From contig NZ_JANSJE010000006.1 of assembly GCF_047462415.1 (NCBI RefSeq), positions 1-64,000 of the forward strand: a stretch of DNA of 64,000 nucleotides, written 5' to 3'. Origin of the DNA: Thermostichus sp047462415. GTDB lineage: Bacteria; Cyanobacteriota; Cyanobacteriia; Thermostichales; Thermostichaceae. How positions within the stretch are numbered: the first letter of the stretch is position 1; each line of letters opens with the position of its first letter. The translations under genes and the position numbers were made by a program. This document shows, piece after piece, positions 57,721 through 64,000 of this stretch. The notes beneath the pieces were generated by a model. It saw only the letters and a program-made list of their open reading frames with translations. It made no database searches and had not been told where the DNA came from.

Positions 57721-59178
57721 ATGTTTGATGCCCTCTCCGAGAAGTTGGAATTGGCCTGGAGAAAGCTGCGCGGCCAGGACAAAATCACCGAAACCAACAT
57801 TCAGGAAGCTCTGCGGGAGGTGCGGCGCGCCCTTCTGGATGCGGATGTCAATCTGCAGGTGGTGAAGCAGTTTATCGAGGATGTGCGGGAAGCTGCCCTG
57901 GGCTCCGAGGTGATCCTGGGGGTGACGCCGGATCAGCAGTTCATCAAGATCGTCCATGACGAGCTGGTCAAGGTGATGGGAGAGGCCAACGTGCCCATCG
58001 CCCAAGCGGAGCAGCCCCCCACCATTGTGCTCATGGCCGGCCTGCAGGGATCCGGCAAAACCACCACCTGCGCCAAGCTGGCTTTGTATTTGCGCAAGCA
58101 GGGCAAAAAGTCCCTCCTGGTGGCCGGGGATATCTACCGTCCGGCGGCTATCGACCAGCTCAAAACTCTGGGCCAGCAAATTCAGATCCCCGTTTTCGAT
58201 CTGGGCAAGACGGATCCCGTGGAGATCGCCCGGCAGGGGGTAGCAGCCGCGCGGGAACAGGGCTACGACTATGTAATTTTAGATACTGCCGGTCGTCTGC
58301 AGATCGACCTGGAGATGATGGCCGAGCTGGAGCGGATTAAGGCGGCGGTGCAGCCGCACGAGATCTTGCTGGTGGTGGACGCCATGATCGGCCAAGAGGC
58401 GGCCAGCCTTACCCAAGCCTTCCACGAGCGCCTGGGCATCACCGGCGCCATCCTCACCAAGCTGGATGGGGATACTCGTGGCGGGGCGGCCCTCTCCATT
58501 CGCCAAGTTTCCGGCCAGCCGATCAAGTTCGTCGGTGTCGGCGAAAAAGTGGAAGCGCTGGATCCCTTTTACCCAGATCGCATGGCCTCGCGCATTTTGG
58601 GTATGGGGGATATCCTCAGCTTGGTGGAAAAAGCCCAAGAAGAGATCGACCTGGGCGATGCCGCCAGCATGGCGGAGAAGATGATGACCGCCCAGTTTGA
58701 TTTCACCGATTTCCTCAAGCAGATGCGCCTGATCAAACGCATGGGATCCCTGGCGGGGCTGTTGCGGCTGATGCCGGGGATGGGCAAAATCAGCGAGGAA
58801 CAATTGCAAAAGGGGCAAGACCAACTGGCCCGCGCCGAGGCCATGATCAACTCCATGACGCCCGAAGAGCGCCGCAATCCCGACCTGTTGGCCCGCAGTG
58901 TCAGCCGCAAACGACGGGTGGCCCGTGGATCTGGCCATAAGCTGGAGGATGTCAGCCGACTGGTGAGCGATTTCCAGCGCATGCGCGACATGATGCGCAA
59001 CATGGGCATGGGCGGTGGTTTTCCCGGGTGGGGGGGCGGGCGCACCCCTCTTCCCGGCGGGGATCCCAGTTGGCGCGGACGTTCGACAGCCCCTCCTGCC
59101 CGGCCACAGCCCAGCCGCAAACCGGGCAAAGGTGGAGGCAAAAAAGGGGGCAGTAACCGCGGCTTTGGGGGCAAGTAA
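57721..59178 (+). CDS. ffh: Signal recognition particle protein Ffh
   Basis: SRP54 GTPase that delivers nascent membrane proteins. The N domain starts MFDALSEKLELAWRKLRGQDK. The G domain has MAGLQGSGKTTTCAKLALYL (G1), DIYRPAAIDQL, DTAGRLQIDLEMM (G3) and TKLDGDTRGGAALS (G4). The methionine-rich M domain ends with the Gly/Met-rich tail MRDMMRNMGMGGGFPGWGGG. Length of 485 residues is standard. trmL starts 9 bases after its stop, so the two are probably one transcript with hisC following. Confidence 0.96.
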   Translation: MFDALSEKLELAWRKLRGQDKITETNIQEALREVRRALLDADVNLQVVKQFIEDVREAALGSEVILGVTPDQQFIKIVHDELVKVMGEANVPIAQAEQPPTIVLMAGLQGSGKTTTCAKLALYLRKQGKKSLLVAGDIYRPAAIDQLKTLGQQIQIPVFDLGKTDPVEIARQGVAAAREQGYDYVILDTAGRLQIDLEMMAELERIKAAVQPHEILLVVDAMIGQEAASLTQAFHERLGITGAILTKLDGDTRGGAALSIRQVSGQPIKFVGVGEKVEALDPFYPDRMASRILGMGDILSLVEKAQEEIDLGDAASMAEKMMTAQFDFTDFLKQMRLIKRMGSLAGLLRLMPGMGKISEEQLQKGQDQLARAEAMINSMTPEERRNPDLLARSVSRKRRVARGSGHKLEDVSRLVSDFQRMRDMMRNMGMGGGFPGWGGGRTPLPGGDPSWRGRSTAPPARPQPSRKPGKGGGKKGGSNRGFGGK

Positions 59179-59186
59179 AATAAGAC

Positions 59187-59645
59187 ATGCCCTTCCACGT
59201 TGTTTTGGTTGCCCCAGAGATCCCGGCCAACACGGGAAACATCGCCCGCACCTGTGCAGCCACCGATACCCCTCTCCATCTGGTAGATCCTTTGGGGTTT
59301 CGCCTCTCGGATCGCTATCTCAAGCGGGCGGGGCTGGACTACTGGCAGCACGTCCAGCTCTATCGCTACCCCTCCTGGTCGGCTTTGCTGCAGGCCCATC
59401 CTGAGGCTCGTTTCTGGTGCTTTAGCGTGCGCGGCCAGGCCCTCTACACCGAGGTGTCCTATCAGCCGGGAGATTGGCTGGTGTTCGGCAGCGAAAGCCG
59501 GGGGTTGGATCCCGTGTTCTTGGAAACCTATCCCAGCGTGCGCATCCCGCTGCGGGGGCCGGTGCGCAGCCTCAACCTCAGCAATGCCGTGGCCATTGCC
59601 CTTTTTGAGGCATTACGTCAACAGGGATCCCTGACAAAGGCATGA
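59187..59645 (+). CDS. trmL: tRNA (cytidine/uridine-34 2'-O) methyltransferase TrmL
   Basis: A 152-residue SPOUT-family methyltransferase that modifies the wobble base of tRNA-Leu. It shows FHVVLVAPEIPANTGNIARTCAATD, LVDPLGFRLSDRYLKRAGLDYW, LVFGSESRGLDP (SAM knot) and VRSLNLSNAVAIALFEALRQ (in parts). Length matches the compact TrmL type. It lies 9 bases after ffh and about 50 bases before hisC. Confidence 0.93.
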   Translation: MPFHVVLVAPEIPANTGNIARTCAATDTPLHLVDPLGFRLSDRYLKRAGLDYWQHVQLYRYPSWSALLQAHPEARFWCFSVRGQALYTEVSYQPGDWLVFGSESRGLDPVFLETYPSVRIPLRGPVRSLNLSNAVAIALFEALRQQGSLTKA

Positions 59646-59693
59646 GGGGTCGGGCCGATCCTGTTATGATCAGAGCTTCTCTCCGTCAGGAAG

Positions 59694-60755
59694 ATGTGTG
59701 CTTTGCAGTATCTGCGTCCCGATTTGCTTCATCTCAAGCCCTACGACGCCGTGCCCACCCCGGCTGCCGACAAGCTGGACGCCAATGAGTTTCCCCTCGA
59801 TTGGCCGGAAGGGTTCAAGCAAAAGCTCTCGCTGCTCTGGGAAAAAGGGATCCCGAGCAACCGCTACCCCGATGCCCAGCACCGGGGCCTCAAGCAGGCC
59901 ATTGCCGCCTATGCCGGGGCCGATCCTGACCAAATCAGCCTGGGCAATGGGTCAGATGAACTGATCCGTTCGCTGCTCATCGCCACCTGTGTGGGCGGGC
60001 GGGGCGGCATTTTGGTTGCCGAGCCCACCTTCTCCATGTACGCCATCCTGGCCCAGAGCCTGGGGATCCCGGTGGTGCGGGTGCCGCGCCATGCCGAGAC
60101 CTTTGCCCTGGATCTGGAGCGGTGTCAACAGGCCGTAGTGGAGCAGCGGGTGCGGGTGGTGTGTTTGGTGGATCCCAATTCGCCCACCGGCAACGGCCTG
60201 AGCACTGCCGAGTGGGCCTGGGTGGAAGGGTTGCCCGCCGAGATTTTGGTGATCCTCGATGAGGCCTATTTCGAGTTCAGCCAACACACGGCCCTGCCCA
60301 AGCTGGCGGAGCACCCCAACTGGGTTATCTTGCGCACCTTCTCCAAAGCCTTTCGCCTGGCGGCCCACCGGGTGGGCTATGCCATCGGCCACCCGCAGCT
60401 CGTCCGGGTGCTGGATGCCATCCGCCTGCCCTACAATCTCTCGGCCATCTCCCAGTGGGCCGTTCAGATCGCCCTGGAACATGCCGAGGAGTTTTTGGCC
60501 GACCTACCCCTTATCCGTCAGGAGCGGGAAGCCCTCTACCAAGCCCTGCAGGAGCTGCCGGGAGTGCGGGTGTGGCCTAGCCAGGCCAATTTTCTCTACT
60601 TCCGGGTGGCAGGATGGGATCCCCAAGATTTACAACGGGCCTGGCAAGAGCTGGGAACTTGCGTGCGCTGTACCGGCGGCGGGCTGCGCCTGACGGTGGG
60701 CACCCCCGCAGAAAACCGACGCGCCCTGGAGCGCCTGCGGCAGCTCTTGCCATAG
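59694..60755 (+). CDS. hisC: Histidinol-phosphate aminotransferase
   Basis: PLP-dependent transamination in histidine synthesis. The 353 residues include KLDANEFPLDWPEG, ISLGNGSDELIRSLL, LVDPNSPTGNGLS, VILDEAYFEFS and the PLP lysine in RTFSKAFRLAAHRVGYAIG. The C-terminus has VWPSQANFLYFRV and TGGGLRLTVGTPAENRRAL. ATG 59694 has AGGA six bases upstream. It follows trmL closely, but a histidine operon is not present, as is usual in cyanobacteria. Confidence 0.93.
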   Translation: MCALQYLRPDLLHLKPYDAVPTPAADKLDANEFPLDWPEGFKQKLSLLWEKGIPSNRYPDAQHRGLKQAIAAYAGADPDQISLGNGSDELIRSLLIATCVGGRGGILVAEPTFSMYAILAQSLGIPVVRVPRHAETFALDLERCQQAVVEQRVRVVCLVDPNSPTGNGLSTAEWAWVEGLPAEILVILDEAYFEFSQHTALPKLAEHPNWVILRTFSKAFRLAAHRVGYAIGHPQLVRVLDAIRLPYNLSAISQWAVQIALEHAEEFLADLPLIRQEREALYQALQELPGVRVWPSQANFLYFRVAGWDPQDLQRAWQELGTCVRCTGGGLRLTVGTPAENRRALERLRQLLP

Positions 60756-60768
60756 CTCTAACCTGCCT

Positions 60769-63700
60769 CTAGAGCCGGGGTGGATCTATGGACAAGAAGC
60801 GCTGGATCCAGCTTTGCACCTGCTGCAATTGTCGTTCGTCCAGTTGCTCCAGCGCTTGGGCAATTTCCGCTCTGAGTCGTCTCTGGGCGTCGGTTTGAGC
60901 CTGCTGCAGCAGCCAACTTTGAACAGGGCTGGGGTACTCAAGAAAGTCATAGGCCCAGGGATCCCGTTCCTCCAGCTCAGGCTCTGCCTGGGGCAGTTGC
61001 TCACGCCAGCGCTCTTGAGCGCGGCTAAACTCCTCCGCCAAAAGATCGGTCGGTCGCCCCTCCGCCTGCAGAGAATCTCGATACTTCTTGTGAACCAGAA
61101 GCCAGCGCTGCCGAATCTGAGAGCGTTGCCATCTTGGGATTCTACCGATTCTGCCTTCGGTGAAGCGCTCATAAAACCTGAGCGCGTCTCGGTAGCGGCC
61201 CAGTCGCTCGTAGGCCAGGCCCACCTCCAGCGGCTGCAGCCACCAAGCGTGCTCCCCGCGCACACTGCTTACCACTTCCTGAAGAAAATCTCGCAGCCCA
61301 GGGGATTTCCGCCTCAGCTCTTCCCAGTTGGTCTGGAGATCTCGAGCCATACAGGCCACCAGCTCGTAATCGTGTCCCCGCTGCCACGCCTGCGGGTGGG
61401 CCTGTACCGCTTTCCAGAGCTTCTCCCACTGGCGGCGCCGGATCAGGACTCGCAGCAGCAGCGGCCACTCTTTCAAGCGTTCCAGGCTGAGGATGACATC
61501 GTCGATGTACTCCTCCCACTCGCCCGCGAGGGGACGTCCCGCCTCCTGCCATTTGCTCACCACTGCTGCGTCCTGCCGGTCTTTGGATAGCCACCTCACC
61601 TTGCCGGGAAAAGGTTCCAGTTGGATCTTGGCCCGGTAGTAGCGGGAATGCTCCGTTTGGCCACCTTGATCCCAAATGGCAACTGCCTCTTTAAATTGCC
61701 CTTGCTGAAAATGACAGGTGCCCCAAATCCGGTAATACCGATCCGCAGACGGCTGCCGCTGGCCGAGAAAGGCCAAGTTTCCCCCCAAAGCCGCGAGCGT
61801 CTCTTGCAAAAACCGGCTGCGGGCCTCCACCTCAGGACAAAACGTTTGCAAATTGTCCAGGACTTCTTGGAGTTCCGCCAAAAACTTCTCCACACAGGCT
61901 TTCCAAGTGGGATCTGTTCGCGTAAGCGGGACGGAGTCGTTGTTCTTGGGGATGACTTCAGTGCTCAGCCAATCTCGCACCCGCACCAGTTGTCGGAAGC
62001 GCTCCACAGGCTTGGCAGAGGTTTTTTGAGTCACCACCATCCAATCCACCAGAGGACTGTAGTCTGGGATCCCAGGGCACCCGGCAAAGTGGGTGGCAGT
62101 GTGCTGCTGCAGCTCCGACCAAGCCCTTGCTCTCCAGAAGCACTCCCAGGCTTCTCGTTTGAGATTTTTACCAGGCAGAGCCGACTTCTCCAAGCTCAGG
62201 AACTGTTGTCCTGCTGCAAGATATTCCTTCCGGAGCTTGAAGATCCAAGCCCGACATTCTTGCTCTAATTGCGGGTTATCTGCTTTCTGCACCAGAGTTT
62301 GAACATCCTCAAGCAGCGAAAGGTTACCTTCTTCTACGCCGCGCCCAAGTAGCTCAAGAGCCGACTCCAGCAAATCTTTCAGGCTGGTATTTGTCCAGTA
62401 TTGGATATTCATGGCTTTGACGGGGCAGCCCAGCAGTGGCGGATCAGTGTTCCATTTTGACCAATCCTCTTCCAGAGAAGGATGATCGAGCCAAAAGTTA
62501 AGTTCTAAGCTCGGGTTCCAGAATTCCCGCCAACCAGCAGAAGTGTCCACAATAGCCAAAGCCTGAGTGGGGCGGGTAATACCAACATACAATTGGTTGA
62601 GAAAGTACTGTAAGCCCAGCTCTCCTCTGCCTCTCCGGGTGTAATGTTTAAGGTTTTGATCGAATTTCTGCCGGTAGTAGTCTCCAAATTTGTAGAGAAT
62701 AACTTTTTTGAACTCCATTCCCTTGACGGCTGTAACAGTTTGTAGAAGAGGTGGTTTGAGATTCTGCTCTAACTCCTCGGCATAGACTTTTTGAAGTTCG
62801 GGATCCCGCCTCACATAGTTTAGCTCATCCCCTGTAGAACAGGGTAAGACACAAACTGTTCCTGTGAGGTCGCTAAGCATATTTCTCAATTCACTTTCAA
62901 TTAAATTTTTTTCCTGGCCATCCAGCACAAATTGTTGAACTGGTATACCTTGCTCTTGAGAACGCCAGGGCTGCTGGGGATAGATTTCTCGATTGCCGCT
63001 GAGGACCCGCCGCCATAGATTGACCACATTGCTAAAACGAGTAATTTGGGGGTTGCTACGATAGTTATTTTTCAGCTCTTGAGGATCCTCGATCTTAAAG
63101 GGATGGGTTGGCAATAGGTAGGCGCGGATATGCTCGTAGAGATATTTTTTCAGGGCAGCCCAACGAAATCCTGTTGGGTTAATGGTTTGTAAGGGATCCC
63201 CGGCAAAGGCGTAGGGCAGGCGCTCAACGGCCCAATCTAACTTGTATTTCCCCCAAGGGGATAAACAGAAAATAATATTCAGCTCAAGTTGGGTAAAGTC
63301 CTGAACCTCATCGCAAAAGATGACCGGATGGATGGGGTTAAGCGTGCCATTTTGCAACACATCTCTAGCTAAGTCTTGATCATCCCAGTAGCCCTCGCGA
63401 GTGATGCGTTCCTGATAGCTTGGCCAAATCCCTTTGTAAATCTGCTCAAAGGATCTTTCATCCACACTGCGGTCGGCCTCGGGCACTTCCCGATAGCCAT
63501 CGGGATCCAAGTAATCGCTTACCTCATAGCCTTTGATCAGGGTGCGAATGGTGTGCCAAGCCAACTCTAGATCCACATCATGGCGACAGCGATACCAGTT
63601 CTGAAATCGATAAAAATTGATATACTGATCCGGCTGGTAGCGTTCCTGTCGCTCAGGGGGAAGACAGCCCAACAGGTAATCCTGAAAAGTCCTAAAAAAA

Positions 63701-64000
63701 GCTCGACACTGCCGAATTTCTTCGGCTGAAAAGCTATAGCCCTCCTCACGATAGCGATGGCTAATGCGCAAAATTGTGCTCACCCTGTCGCGAGCTTGCT
63801 GCACCAAACTGGCGCTATAGGTCAAAAAGAGAGGGTGGTAGGGAGAAGTTCCCTGCCTTGAAGTTTTGAGGTAGTGGCTACAATAGTCGGCAAAGCGATA
63901 GTACAACATCAAAGACTTGCCGCTGCCGGCTCGCCCGTTGATCAGCAGGGGCATAGATGTGCTTTGCAGGATTTCTTCCTCCTCCATGGACAAAGCCAGG
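60769..64000 (-). CDS. SF1 (UvrD/Rep-type) helicase-like protein with long helical C-terminal region, truncated at the window edge
   Basis: At least 1074 residues; the frame is open through the right edge, so the true start lies outside. All SF1 motifs are present: Walker A NGRAGSGKS (about residues 20-27), Ia LFLTYSASLVQQA, DEVQD motif II (228-232), PYAFAGDPLQTINPTGF motif III (260-276), NNYRSNPQITRFSN motif IV (309-322), KGMEFKKVILYKFGD (424-438) and LYVGITRPT motif VI (468-476). A C-terminal region of about 580 residues is helical, with TPR-like features (YYRIWGTCHFQQGQFKEAVAIWDQGG, GLAYERLGRYRDALRFYERF). The N-terminal coding part is AT-richer than its neighbours. A DNA/RNA translocase role is likely; the pathway is unknown. 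In this position it could belong to a defence or repair locus extending past the window. Confidence 0.8.
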   Translation of the reverse strand, partial: LALSMEEEEILQSTSMPLLINGRAGSGKSLMLYYRFADYCSHYLKTSRQGTSPYHPLFLTYSASLVQQARDRVSTILRISHRYREEGYSFSAEEIRQCRAFFRTFQDYLLGCLPPERQERYQPDQYINFYRFQNWYRCRHDVDLELAWHTIRTLIKGYEVSDYLDPDGYREVPEADRSVDERSFEQIYKGIWPSYQERITREGYWDDQDLARDVLQNGTLNPIHPVIFCDEVQDFTQLELNIIFCLSPWGKYKLDWAVERLPYAFAGDPLQTINPTGFRWAALKKYLYEHIRAYLLPTHPFKIEDPQELKNNYRSNPQITRFSNVVNLWRRVLSGNREIYPQQPWRSQEQGIPVQQFVLDGQEKNLIESELRNMLSDLTGTVCVLPCSTGDELNYVRRDPELQKVYAEELEQNLKPPLLQTVTAVKGMEFKKVILYKFGDYYRQKFDQNLKHYTRRGRGELGLQYFLNQLYVGITRPTQALAIVDTSAGWREFWNPSLELNFWLDHPSLEEDWSKWNTDPPLLGCPVKAMNIQYWTNTSLKDLLESALELLGRGVEEGNLSLLEDVQTLVQKADNPQLEQECRAWIFKLRKEYLAAGQQFLSLEKSALPGKNLKREAWECFWRARAWSELQQHTATHFAGCPGIPDYSPLVDWMVVTQKTSAKPVERFRQLVRVRDWLSTEVIPKNNDSVPLTRTDPTWKACVEKFLAELQEVLDNLQTFCPEVEARSRFLQETLAALGGNLAFLGQRQPSADRYYRIWGTCHFQQGQFKEAVAIWDQGGQTEHSRYYRAKIQLEPFPGKVRWLSKDRQDAAVVSKWQEAGRPLAGEWEEYIDDVILSLERLKEWPLLLRVLIRRRQWEKLWKAVQAHPQAWQRGHDYELVACMARDLQTNWEELRRKSPGLRDFLQEVVSSVRGEHAWWLQPLEVGLAYERLGRYRDALRFYERFTEGRIGRIPRWQRSQIRQRWLLVHKKYRDSLQAEGRPTDLLAEEFSRAQERWREQLPQAEPELEERDPWAYDFLEYPSPVQSWLLQQAQTDAQRRLRAEIAQALEQLDERQLQQVQSWIQRFLSIDPPRL

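Noticed and set aside
1..64000. tRNA, rRNA, tmRNA, RNase P RNA or CRISPR arrays
   Set aside because: Spacers were read on both strands and no cloverleaf, conserved rRNA core or regular direct repeats were found; a covariance-model scan could still reveal a divergent RNA.

Overview
The window is a GC-rich, gene-dense piece of a cyanobacterial chromosome. Lineage markers include Psb27, a CpcS-type phycobilin lyase, a SasA clock kinase with a KaiB-like domain, a Tic22-like protein, a cyAbrB regulator, a zeta-carotene isomerase homologue, an MPBQ/MSBQ methyltransferase and several small cyanobacterium-only families (DUF3120, DUF3285, DUF7219-like). The octamer GGGATCCC and its GGATCC core are scattered through genes and spacers at about ten times the expected rate. 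From memory, unchecked here, this fits the hot-spring Synechococcus JA-3-3Ab / JA-2-3B'a(2-13) group.

Layout. 1-660: remnant of an IS200/IS605 element whose transposase has an in-frame stop just before its catalytic tyrosine. 664-8570: YraQ/ArsP-type permease, citrate synthase, a conserved cyanobacterial protein, a CitMHS-type transporter, homoserine kinase, the dgkA-ybeY-eda cluster and an HNH endonuclease. 8746-14650: GH57 glycosidase, proline iminopeptidase, PDZ protein and a HyuB-like protein. 14587-20333: thioredoxin-like protein, Z-ISO, Psb27, YHS protein, a degenerate histidine kinase, PrmC, a Tic22-like protein and a 63-residue membrane protein. 20489-26233: U32 peptidase family protein, IlvH, a lipoprotein, DUF3120 and glucokinase. 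26234-26674: repeat-rich spacer. 26675-33571: prenylquinone methyltransferase and monooxygenase, HerA-like ATPase, a c-type cytochrome with an Ig-like domain, cyAbrB and CoaBC. 33691-41241: TIR-like protein, CAX exchanger, MscS channel, rpoZ, ftsX-ftsE, WecG/TagA transferase and S4 protein. 41359-47647: beta-lactamase-fold hydrolase, SasA, DUF3285, ECF-type ATPase, EnvC-like M23 protein and CpcS. 47789-60755: tandem AAA ATPase, GlcD, methyltransferase, L35-L20, solute-binding protein, two lineage-specific proteins, carotenoid oxygenase, and ffh-trmL-hisC. 60769-64000: a large SF1 helicase-like protein cut by the right edge.

Most of the window is housekeeping and photosynthetic metabolism. Functional clusters are: prenylquinone/tocopherol synthesis (26675-28912); envelope and division genes (ftsX-ftsE-wecG); sugar catabolism (eda and glk, not adjacent); and translation (rpmI-rplT, ffh-trmL). 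No rRNA, tRNA or CRISPR array was found. Accessory signals are the decayed insertion sequence, a possible second remnant near 46775-47064, a dispersed hairpin repeat (26519, 54098, 55943) and the SF1 helicase-like gene at the right edge. No complete, clearly new multi-gene system is visible. The least explained items are the helicase/helical-repeat protein, the TIR-like protein at 33691, the Met-less cytochrome, and Psb27 without a lipobox.
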